Below are positions 46,479 through 57,830 of a stretch of DNA of 64,000 nucleotides, in pieces. Position 1 is the first letter of the stretch; every line of letters begins with the position of its first letter. The notes under the pieces are model-generated. The model ran no database searches. It was not told where the DNA came from and saw nothing but the letters and a program-made list of their open reading frames with translations. Source of the stretch: Fasciolopsis buskii (taxonomy: Eukaryota; Platyhelminthes; Trematoda; Plagiorchiida; Fasciolidae); contig LUCM01002430.1 of assembly GCA_008360955.1 (NCBI GenBank), positions 256,365 through 320,364 of the forward strand, written 5' to 3'. Made by a program: the position numbers and the translations under genes.

Positions 46479-49400
46479 TCGGTGACTACTTTGCAGTCGT
46501 TTACATCCGCGCTTCCAAGCCGTCATGAAGACACGGTCAACATTATTCAACTTTGTGTCATAAGCCGAATCGTGCGATTGAACCGTGTTGATATTGTTTA
46601 GTTCAAACGTGTGACAAATCTCTGAGGTGTGATATGACTAACTTTTTTGTAACGTCGTATGACCGCCTGACGGGAAGAGAGAAAAAAGATACTCCTAGTC
46701 TCAAACGGTGAATTTCTACATCACGTACACGTGGTTAGATTGGTAAAATGATCACCACACGGTTACATTATTTTTCGTTCACGCGCATAATTCTCCAACA
46801 GAAATGCAAATGCGAATATTCAGTTTGTTAGGTGTGGTTACTAATTGCTTCTAATTGTTCGAATGCGCCCAGTTTGAATCAAACGACTTTCATTCCACAA
46901 GGGAAGGACACCGTGTCACGTTAAACGCGGCTGACGCGAACTTATTTACGCAGATAAATTAGGCTGTGTAAACGGTAACAGTTACATAAACGGTGCTTTC
47001 GATTAATTTGTGAACGGGTCAGTTCTCGGGAATTTTTACCTAAGTAAAGATTGGAATCATCAGACGATTCTGTTGTCTTTGAAAATGGACCGCAAGAAAA
47101 AATTTTGTTGTTATCGTCGTCTACCGTACCACTTGTGAACACATGTGTCGTGCATGCTGCGACCGCCGTACCGTTTCGTTTGTACCAGTGTTGACCGATT
47201 CACTTACTCGACTTTGGTTCATGTTAGTTTCTTTGTTTTCATGAGTTGCCGATAGGTCATGTACCCGTAATGAAAGATTGCTGTCTACGGGCATACTGTC
47301 CGATTAAGTCCTAAGTCATGACAACCTATCTCGTTTTGTGTTGGTGTTGGTTTGGGAGATTTGCAGTCGAGATGGAAGATTCATTTGGATTTTCACGCCC
47401 AAATCTGCATGCCGGGACATCAGACTGACCTGGTGATATCCTACAGATTTAGCAGACTGTCTAACCAAAATTAATTATGACAACGAGACACCAACAAATG
47501 AAATGACTGCTCATGGTTGCGTAACGAATTCTCGCTTCGTGTCGTACGTGTCAACGCTTCGATGCGTCGTCAACTTTTAGAAATAAACTGAACGAATGCC
47601 AGTTTGTGTGGTAATTAATTCCTCGGTTTCCGGTTTCCAGTAACCCCGGGCTTGTAATATCCACAACTGATATCATGAATCAGTAAGCAGTGCAGATTTT
47701 GACAGATGACTTTCACCCTGTCTTCCCTGAATCCAGCCATGCTGCCTTATGTTCTTTGATCTTGGATAAAATGGCCAAATTTCTGACCTTGCATAGATGA
47801 CCAAACCGGAGCAATCACAACAACAGCGGTTAAACATGGTCTTCTTTATTTCTTGACAAACTCGTCATTAAAATTAACGGAAATGATTATTTGAAGCATA
47901 ATGATCAAATAATTGTCAGAGTTCGATTAGTTATTTTGTTCACGGTTCAGGTTGTTGGTTCACGTGACCTAATGACTTTTAAGCTTATTGTTTGGACTAC
48001 AAACCAGTGGGACTGGGATCGACAGTGTACTTTCTACCCGTTCGAAATCAGTGGCAGTTTCTGTCGGTCATTCGAGGTTTAGTCTAATCCAATAAGTGAG
48101 AGAGATGTCAGTTTGTCGGAAAGACTTTGGAATCAAGAGATACTGCGTTTTGTCACTCGCCTGGGCAAATGGTAGGGAATATTTCTTCGATCACGAATCA
48201 GTTTGAGTTAAAAAGACGCCACAAACGATAGTTTCATTAATATTGTTAGTAACTGGACTGACGGAGTGCACCAATTAAATACAAATCTAACGAAATCCAA
48301 AGATAGGAGGGGATTTGTGTACCGAGTATATTCATCGAACACGTGTTCTGAATTCGAAAGCCGATTGGTCCATATTAGTAAGGTGCTTTGCAACACGTAA
48401 CAGAAAAGTGGACCTCTGCACTTATTCTGTCCCGTGAGTCTTCAATCGACTCCATCTCTCGGACGTTGTGGCCCGTTCCCGTTAAGTCTATTGAAAGAGC
48501 CAAAGTGAGCGGGCCCAGTCAAAGTCCGGCTGTCTAGCAGAACATTAATTCACACAATAAGTTGGGCTTGAGCCTTAAGTCCCGTAGTCGCATAAGGCAA
48601 TGGATCGGACCAGATGCCATTTTGAGTGGACAGTTACACAGGAACGGAGCACGGAATTCGATCGGCTATCCCAATATGATTTATTCTACGTGGACACATT
48701 TATGTGTACGTACCGTGAGCCTTACTGGTCATCTGGACACTGGTCCACACAATGTGTGAGTAGAAATATTCTTGCGCAGTCTTGTGAAAGACGGGCGTGT
48801 TCTCACTCAGTTTTGAATATTTTTGACATCATTCCGAGTAGTTCTGACACCATTCCGAGATAAAGTGAGAAGTGGTATGCCTCCGCACGGGAGTGGGTGG
48901 ATCAGATTTCCTGAGAAGCCCATGACCAATTTTCCGGTGGATTCCTCTCATTCAGAACGCGTACTCAGTACTGTTTTGCACAGTCATCCCCATATTTGAA
49001 CGCACAGAAGTTGGATAGTTGGGATCATTTGTCCTCATTCTGAAAGTTAACTTTCCACAAGTCACCGTTACGGTTCTCAACTCGACTTGTCATCTATGCA
49101 CGCTCCTGATTAGTCTGATGCTATTGTATTGCAGACGAATAAGTGAATTATTCGTCATGGAATACAAAACAGCCCGTAATCTCGTGTACCAGACACCCTT
49201 GGGGGCTATTTGGTGCCAATATTGGAATGAAATGATATACCGGGGACTGTTTTTCAATAGAATTATGCTTTTAGAATCCCATTACGACTCAGTTTCTAAT
49301 CAAATTAAAGGTCATATAGGTTATTCTGATTTGAAGATTGAGTAGTAGATGACTAAAAGACCACAGCGAAACAGGAGTTACGGTCTATAAGTAGATCATT

Positions 49401-50154
49401 TTGTCGGAATATGATTTAAACATAGTCATCATAAATAAAGCCACCGAGTGCTTATCGTCAGTAACATCATGTCTGTGATAAACGAGGCATTGTACAAGGT
49501 GTACTAACAATATCAGAGTCAACTCTATCAAAGAGAACACATAGAACATTCAAACCGTGATCAAATGACACCCTCCTAGACCAGTGTATATTCTACCCTC
49601 TCCTTCTTCTCTACACTGCTGTTTTAACTGACGGAAAGGTGACTGACACGTCTGTGTGTGTTTGTTGAACTCACGTGTGTCGTTTCGTGTACTCATGTGA
49701 TTTATCGTGCCTCCCGGCGGCGAAGCTTGTGCGTATGAAATGATTGTTGTTGTGTGGTCATCTGTCAGAAATAAGCCCGGTTGATTTGGCTTCATCCGAA
49801 TTATAAAATTACATTGTGAACGCTAATCGAGCTGCGGAGACAGCTTTGCTTATTGTCAACGCATTCAACCTTTACAAGTTGTTGCAAATCCACTGCACCG
49901 AAATGCTGGTGTTTCCCAATCGCTACTGTTGGTTCGACTAGTTTCGATCAACACAAAACAGCCGGCCCATTTTCTTTCATTACTTGGCACTTAGTTTTCT
50001 GCTATGACTTATGGTGGATAAACCAGGAGAGATTCGACAGCGAATAAACCGTAACGTTTCGCTTAACAAGGCGAAGCTTCCATTTCTGTTCACTCAGATA
50101 ACGCAGAATGTCACGCAGTTCGTCATACATACAATCATGCATACCTCAAGAGGC
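46479..50154. other. Long stretch without supported genes
   Basis: Unrecognised frames only (for example 49019-49345, 108 codons). No shared repeats noticed. Confidence 0.4.
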
Positions 50155-50173
50155 TATATATATATATATATAT
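50155..50173. repeat. (TA)n microsatellite
   Basis: About nine TA units. Confidence 0.9.
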
Positions 50174-51352
50174 TTGCGTGTTTGTTTGCTGAAGGAGTGA
50201 TTCGACACACAGCAAACGCTAACGTTTCCAGCAGCGATAGAGGGTGGGTTTATTCAAGCAATCGGCATACTCGTGTCGACGGTTTTATTCGACCGTCAGC
50301 AGGCAGCATCACGCACCTGGTGTTCGTATGTCATTCACAATGAAATGACCATTGAAAGGCTGAAGCCCTTCGAATGGTCGGATAGAAAACCTGTTATGAC
50401 TTGCTCACAGATGGCACAAATGAGCTGGAAGCCGTCCATGGGGTGACCTTTTGTAACTGCGGTTACCCGATCGTGTTGTCCCGTATATATACGTTTTTCT
50501 TCCCTGTTTTTGTCCAAAACCGTGATTCTAAAGTCTATCTATGTGTGCTATTTTTGGGAGGGGGAAGGAAGTGATATGACAAAAAATCCTTAAGACGGAA
50601 AAGAACAGGAACAGGAACAGGTCGGGAGCATGAAAACTTTTGTCATTTTTTATCAGAGGATGTGGGGGGAACGCGCGTGGGAAACGATCCCACGGATACC
50701 CTTCGGATAGTTACAAAAGTACGTGATGAACAGTTAAACAAGGTAGCTTTTCCTATAAAATCAATCAAGAAAACTGAAGATTAGTGCATCGAGATGGAAT
50801 TCGGTTCCGTGTGCACGCTGAACGTTGCGCACCACATGAAATGAAACGATGGTGTTGCACATAATTTTACTCTATAAATTAGAGTCCGATGGTCAAGTCA
50901 AATGAACGGAAACAACAGCAACAAAACGACAGCAACAACAATGACAACAAGCTTTCAACTACCATCAGGCTGTGCAAAATCTTTCACTGAAACTGAGACT
51001 TTTTGAATTGTTGAAGTTACTAAGCTTAGCGATAGCCCACACGCCCCTCGTTGCCAAGGCAAATGGTCCCGGTGCTCAATGGTATTTGCGGTACCGCTGA
51101 ATTTGACACGGACCTCTGAAACGACCTTGAACTTTAAGTAGCAGCGTTACTAAATTAAGGGTTTGGCACGGTATTTATGATCTTCAAAAGGTAGCTCAAT
51201 GAATTTTAGAGACTTGCAAGACTAGACACTAAGAAAAAACTACCTTAGGTGATAACGATCACCGAAGCAGCTACCCACGCGCTGACGATTTGGTCCAGTT
51301 TGCGACGTCAGCACGAAATTCAAGGAATACAAAGCAATGAGAAATAACAATG

Positions 51353-51353
<1 letters not shown>
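50174..51353. other. Featureless stretch
   Basis: A short AACAGG triplication lies near 50605-50622 and CAACA-rich sequence at 50925-50955. Nothing coding is recognised. Confidence 0.4.
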
Positions 51354-51355
<2 letters not shown>

Positions 51356-51383
<28 letters not shown>

Positions 51384-51402
51384 GTGGCGGTAGTAGTAGT
51401 AG
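51356..51402. repeat. (ACT)9 with inverted (TAG)4
   Basis: Nine ACT units, a spacer, then four TAG units. CTACTACTACTA (51369-51380) and TAGTAGTAGTAG (51391-51402) can form a 12-bp stem with a 10-base loop. Confidence 0.85.
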
Positions 51403-52520
51403 CAGTGGCAATATGCCACCGGCTCTCTGCTTTTGGTTTTTCGATCCATAAACTATAAATTAATTTCCATTTCACAAAATATTTGCTTCCTCATGACTTT
51501 TTCAAGTTTTAACAATACCCACAGAGTATCTACTAGCCTACAGCATACTAAGTGAACGAGAGTAACTTTGTTCATTTTCGAAATAGTGGATACCTTCTAT
51601 CCAAGTAAATGACAGTGTAAGAAGTCCACTATTGTAAGCTGCTAGCATTTCCTGTTATTCTTCAACCATTTATTTAAACGATTTGAGAAGCCCATAAATC
51701 ATTCGGCTATGAATTGTGAAGGAAGAACACAGAGGTTAAATTCGTTTCAGCAAAAAATTGAAGTCAGATCCGTAGCAAAAGCAGAGCCATTGGTAACTGT
51801 TTCTGGGTTCGCCCAAAGCTAATGTCTTCCGATTTTTGTTCTGTAACAAACATTTGAAAGGCGAAATGAGGTCGACTGTGTGTATGATTGTTATTATATG
51901 TTCCTCAATTGATGACACCTAGTCACGATCAGGATGAATGCCCTTTGTGGTTTTACGCCATCCAATTAGTCAACCACCTGGAAATGCGTTCGCATCCGCT
52001 AAGGGTCTGTTCTGGCCGCGTAAGTGTTTCCGCCTCTATGGGATGAACTGATTTATCAAATATGAAGCACAAAACGACGACCGACCAAACTCACACGGAT
52101 TCAGAATAATAATTCGAGCATTTGAGAAGATGGGGAAGCTCTCAGGCCAGAATTGTGAGACTCAAGGTCGAATTGAGGTTGTGACACAAATCATTAAGAA
52201 TTAGATCATCTTTCAAGACCTGTCTGACGTAATCGATTCCTCTGATCTTTATGGATTTATCAAAAAACTTTGTGCATGCGTGTTACCCGAAGAAAGTTTT
52301 TTCTTTGGAGTGTGTCGAATGTGTACATACCTCAGGCACGGTGATAGATAGTCGTTACTAAGTCACGTTTGCAAGTCGTTGATGTCAAAATTGCATACGT
52401 AAACACCGACCATTCTGCAAATTTTAAGCTTCGCAATCTGCAAACTTTTCGGAGGATTGTTCCGAATCATCGTCTTGGGCGGATTTTGTCAAACGAAGAA
52501 GTCCGTAATCCGACTGTAAA
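51403..52520. other. Stretch without a supported feature
   Basis: It precedes the Penelope-like fossil. I could not read an upstream part of that element or its terminal repeat. Confidence 0.4.
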
Positions 52521-54089
52521 ATGAAAGTTGAATTTGTAGAGCCAAGACCCTGTGATTTGGGACGGACGGGGATCTACGACGCATTTCGTTCTCAATGTGC
52601 TTATGAATTTAGATCAGTCTATAAAAAAAAACAAATTTTTCTGGACTCGACATCTAGGGCGGAAAAGATAGACAATTCAACAACAGTCTGGTTTAGGCAA
52701 ACACAACTGGACTTGCACTATCTTGGCAATAGCTTTAGAATTTCTCCAGGGCGCTTGGATCATCTGCAGATGAAACTGCAATAGGAGAAACTATATGATC
52801 AGTTAGAGGATTTCTCACCTAGTTAATCAGACAATGTGTTGATTTCAAGCGAAATTAATCGATATTTGTCATCCCTACTCCGCACTGCTCATAGGATGAC
52901 AATGCTTCCTAACACCGGCGGTCAACGTGGGAACTGAAATAATGTACAGATCTGAAGCTTCTCAAGTCCGATACAGGTTCCGGTGTAGTGATTATGACCA
53001 AAGAATCTTATAAAGTCAAAATGATCCGAATGCCAACAAACTTCACCAATTTTACTGTAAGTTGCAAATCCGATAATATCCGCATTAGGAAAAACTTGTT
53101 TTTTTTGAAAGCTGCAAAGTCTTCTGCAAAATGGTAACCTTTCGAAGATGCAAACGAAACTTCGAAAACCAAGAAAAACGGGAGCTTCTTGTTTGCGAAG
53201 TTCCCCGAATAATTGCAAAGATGGAGCCCCAAATAGACCAGTCTCATGCAGGTAAAACTCTCCGTTTCACAAACTTACACGATGTCTGTTGGGTATCTTA
53301 AGTCCTGTTCTTTAGCTGGTGACGCTTCATTCTGACTAGCAAAAACAGTGAAAGTTATTCCACTGATGTCTCAAAAGATGGATTCATTCTTTACAGATTT
53401 GCCGCTTCATGAGGTAGTAGAAATTATGAGTGATTGCATTCTTTCTTCATATGTTCATCTTCCGACACCCGTTGAATATCTTATTATTTTGCACATAAAA
53501 TTTGTTTCCGTTTTCAAGCTGCCTCACACAAATAAATCGTGATGTAACAATGGACAATTCATTAGGCCAGACCTTGGCCGGAGGATTCCTATCCATCCTT
53601 GGAAAGTTAATGTCTGGTGACGTTTCTCAGCCATTACTGCAAAAACTTTATGAGGATGACGTTCTAACTTTAATTGATTCCGAGCATTTTATTACTTTTT
53701 TATAGGAATTTGAACCTCGTTCACCTAGACCGTTCTTTTTCGGCGACGGAGCAGATGAATAACGGTCTGAGTTTTATGGACAGTAAACTCGTGAGACGAT
53801 CAGATGGAACAGTTCAGTGGTCCATCCACCGAAGAAGAACAACAACATAAGGTCACCGGTATTTGAATTTCTTACGCTTCATTCCGTTAGACGACGAAAG
53901 GTGAGAATAAAAACCAATCCGATGAAGTTAAAACCACTTGGGTTTGGTACGCCGAATGTTTCATTAATGAAAGCTCGGATAACAGGACGAGTAGGCAAAC
54001 CTCTTTCGTATCATGCGAAGGTAGTCGGCAATCGAAATCTGATCGACTGGAGGCAGATGACTAAGGTGGGAATCGGCCATCTGCTCTAA
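52521..54089 (+). mobile_element. Penelope-like element fossil (reverse transcriptase)
   Basis: Plus-strand pieces in element order. LGNSFRISPGRLDHLQMKLQ and EKLYDQLEDFSPS (52710-52825) form the N-terminal region. LKLLKSDTGSGVVIMTKESY (52952-53010) matches the 'K.DKG...VIM....Y' motif. DGAPNRPVSC followed by SPFHKLTRCL (53222-53280) matches 'G.P.RPI.S...SP...L...L'. MDSFFTDLPLHEVVEIMSDC (53378-53437) matches 'DV.SLFT.VPL.E.I.II'. VTMDNSLGQTLAGGF (53541-53585) matches 'VAMGSPL.P..A..F'. YEDD (53649-53660) stands in place of YVDD. NNGLSFMDSKLVRRSDGTVQ and RYLNF follow (to about 53885). At least four frameshifts and several stops make it non-functional. No GIY-YIG domain is readable downstream. 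Confidence 0.78.
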
Positions 54090-55984
54090 TTCTGAAACAA
54101 AGCGCAAATGATCTGGTTTTCGTGACACTCTTTTAGGCCACCGGCTGCGTCAGTCGAAGTAGAGATCAAAGAAGGGAAAACGAGCTCGAGAAATTGGAAC
54201 TAATCGGCAAATGAGTTTTGACTTGAACAGACCACCTCATATCTTTTGATCACAGAACAAAAACCAGTACCGTTGATCTGTCATCGAGCATCTGATCACT
54301 CATATTTCATTAAGCGTAGTAGCAGTGAATTAGATCCTAGATGACCGACTGAAGTGGTTAGACTTAGTGATCGTAATAAGACAATTTCAAAATACCAGGC
54401 AGCCATCGAAGTGACATTGCCCTCTAACCTTCTTGCGACCATTTTCGCTCGACGAAATCCGCAATTTCATAACGGTTACATTTTCTATTTCTCAGGATAA
54501 CTGAAGTTCCATTCAGGATGTTCTCTTTTATCACCATCTCCCAGGAAAACGTACGCAATCTTTACATTGGTCGTACTCTTCAACCAGGGTTCCAAATCGC
54601 GCAGCTTTAACAACAAAAGTTATGAGTATTCCAATTTTTCACAACCCAACAACTTGTCATATGCTTTATACTCCGAACTGTTCATCTCTGAACGACATGG
54701 ACTTTCTTGTTGTTGCTTTCCCGTATCGCCCTTCATCCGAAATTACACAGAAGAATGTACCGTGAAGTCAATGCTAGCTTTTCCTCCCACGCTGTTCGAA
54801 AGCCAATGTAAAACCATGGAAGTGCCAGTTTTTCGACGGTGAGACAAAAAAGATCTACTCAGGTGACTCTTCTGCATACCATGCTGACAGCGGGTGCACT
54901 AAATCCGTGGGTGCGAAGTGTGATTAATGCCTGTGAGCATAAGTGGCAAGATTTTCTGGACTTTTGCACATATTTCCTGAGAGAACTGCATCTTTAGGCA
55001 TTGTTCAATTCTTTTCTTCGAGTTTTTAGGCTAGTGTCAAGATCCCGTTCAAGGTAACATCATATTGAAATGAAAGAATATATTTGTTTTTTTAAACGCT
55101 TCCGATATTCCTTGTCCCGTTTAATCCCACACATCGAAATGAGAAGTAAACTTACTAGCTGAAGACTATTGGCACGTATTTTTATCAATTACAGTCGGAT
55201 CGGATAACGTCCCGTCGTTGCAACCACTGTCACCGACGTCGAAGACAAATCCAAATCTCACGGGACTCGGTGTCACCCACTTGGTTTACCACTGCATCGA
55301 GGACGAAAAGTACAAACATATCAGATCAAAGCAAAAAATAATTCGAATAGACCGGGTGATTTACAAAGACAACGTGAGACTGGGAACAACAATGAACTCG
55401 ATCATTCTCGCCCTGAGCAGAGGGTGGTTTGCTTTTTTTCCCGCATTTCTGTTCCGGGTCAAAAATCAAAGAACTATCCCATGTAAAGAACAATACCGCA
55501 ATGTGGTATGCAGCATATCGAGAAGATTTTCCACCATGTGATATTTTCCATGGAGTCACCAAGTCAAAGTATGAGCAGAAATTTCCACCACTGTCTGAGA
55601 AATCAACGCGACTCAATCAAATTCACAATGGAGATAGAAAATACCGAAGGAAAATCGTTGGGATGATTCTCAGACATTCATCATCAGAATTTACAATGAA
55701 CTGATACACTGGAAAGGATACCTACACCTTAATTCCGCTCACCCGTCGTGTATGAAAACGTGCACTCTTCCCTTAGCTGGCTGGCAGAGCAGAAAACCTT
55801 TTGACGCCAAGAAAAAGGTGAAATACGACGCCTAAAAGTTAGTCCACCGGGTTAAGGACTACCCTGCACAAGGCCATCCTCGCCTTTAGTTTTTAAATTG
55901 TCACAAAACCATTAGGATTCGCATCAGAAATATTCCGACCTGGGCAAGGAGTTGCCCCTGTTTCACAAGACTCCACAAGATTAA
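54090..55984. other. Stretch without a supported feature
   Basis: Frames at 54567-54842 and 55218-55541 are unrecognised. The endonuclease end of the Penelope-like fossil would be expected near 54.1-54.8 kb, but I could not find it. Confidence 0.4.
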
Positions 55985-57830
55985 AAGTGCTAGCAGACTG
56001 CAGAGCAATACAGGTGCTGCTGTTAATAGATCTAAGGCCTCAGTTTTTGTTGGATGCAAAACAGCCTCAGCAAATACCACGAATTTATATGCAGGTTTCG
56101 GTTGTTATATCTGTTTGTAGACTATTCCAAGGCCACTTAAACACAAGTGACCTTGGTTGTCCTGGTAAATGCGTGTGAACATTAAAACTGAAATCCTACA
56201 GGAGTACGAAAATTTTTTGGACGTTTTTGAAAGGGTTTAAGGACGTATCCTATTTTGACTTTGTAAACGACAACAAATTAAGTTGCTCAGCAAAAACACT
56301 AATTTTATCGTGTAATCTTCCCGTGATTGACCAAGTATATATAGAGTGAAGGCAATTATTTGTTAATAAGGGTCATTTATTTTAACTGGGGTCTTAAATC
56401 CATAGACAATCATGAGCAAAACATTTTCGTTAAAGAAACACCTTCAATTACGTCAGAGTTGACCTCGCGTCAAGGTCATTTAGGAGTGCGCTTACACTGT
56501 TACTGTAATAGACAGAGAACAAGAAAAAATAAAGACTTTAGATGCCACAATGTAGAGGATTCGGATCGAATTTCAAAACATCGATGGATTTAAAACTTTG
56601 TGGTTAAACTTTTCAAGCTTTTCAAACAAAACAAGGCCATCAATTAAACCATATTAAACGAACAAACTAAGCCAGGATCATGTTTTTCATGGAGGAAATC
56701 AGTCATANNNNNNNNNNNNNNNNNNNNNNNNNNNNNNNNNNNNNNNNNNNNNNNNNNNNNNNNNNNNNNNNNNNNNNNNNNNNNNNNNNNNNNNNNNNNN
56801 NNNNNNNNNNNNNNNNNNNNNNNNNNNNNNNNNNNNNNNNNNNNNNNNNNNNNNNNNNNNNNNNNNNNNNNNNNNNNNNNNNNNNNNNNNNNNNNNNNNN
56901 NNNNNNNNNNNNNNNNNNNNNNNNNNNNNNNNNNNNNNNNNNNNNNNNNNNNNNNNNNNNNNNNNNNNNNNNNNNNNNNNNNNNNNNNNNNNNNNNNNNN
57001 NNNNNNNNNNNNNNNNNNNNNNNNNNNNNNNNNNNNNNNNNNNNNNNNNNNNNNNNNNNNNNNNNNNNNNNNNNNNNNNNNNNNNNNNNNNNNNNNNNNN
57101 NNNNNNNNNNNNNNNNNNNNNNNNNNNNNNNNNNNNNNNNNNNNNNNNNNNNNNNNNNNNNNNNNNNNNNNNNNNNNNNNNNNNNNNNNNNNNNNNNNNN
57201 NNNNNNNNNNNNNNNNNNNNNNNNNNNNNNNNNNNNNNNNNNNNNNNNNNNNNNNNNNNNNNNNNNNNNNNNNNNNNNNNNNNNNNNNNNNNNNNNNNNN
57301 NNNNNNNNNNNNNNNNNNNNNNNNNNNNNNNNNNNNNNNNNNNNNNNNNNNNNNNNNNNNNNNNNNNNNNNNNNNNNNNNNNNNNNNNNNNNNNNNNNNN
57401 NNNNNNNNNNNNNNNNNNNNNNNNNNNNNTTCTCAGAATTGGAAGTAAAAGTAATTTCACTTTGGAGGTCCTAAGTCCCAGATCGAAATGGCCAAAATAA
57501 ATTAATGAACAATAGTGGTGGGATCATGGTTAGTCAGTGTTGTGAATTAATCTCACGTTGTTCTTCTTAAGGAGTTCGTGATACTTCATAGCTAAGATAT
57601 AGATACGGTGGCCAAAATGGGACGCTGAATAAATTCTTAACCTATTTCCACAGTGGATAACTCTGAAGTATGCTGCGTATCATCAAATACTCTTCGCTTT
57701 CCAATGTATAAAAGAAACAATTTCAAGTATTTACTTTCCTATGCTGCTGCCTACTTCGGCGAAAATTGACCAAATGAAAGTTGTATCACACGTTCCAGCA
57801 AGACCATTACATGGATAGTCAGTGCATCTT
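55985..57830. repeat. Dispersed repeat, copy B (contains the N gap)
   Basis: Same-orientation homologue of 2100-4030. Flanks 55985-56544 and 57623-57830 are strongly diverged from copy A. The inner parts 56545-56707 and 57430-57622 match copy A (2719-2881 and 3629-3821) at every base. The unknown bases therefore fall wholly inside the identical island. On the minus strand, 56054-56161 keeps frame with copy A but has one stop. Confidence 0.75.
56708..57429. other. Assembly gap, 722 unknown bases
   Basis: A run of 722 N. The two long open frames crossing it (56680-57474 and 56699-57460) are artefacts of translating N. The equivalent interval in copy A is 747 bases (2882-3628). Confidence 1.

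Noticed and set aside
56680..57474. Long open frames of 264 and 253 codons
   Set aside because: They consist almost entirely of unknown bases in the assembly gap.
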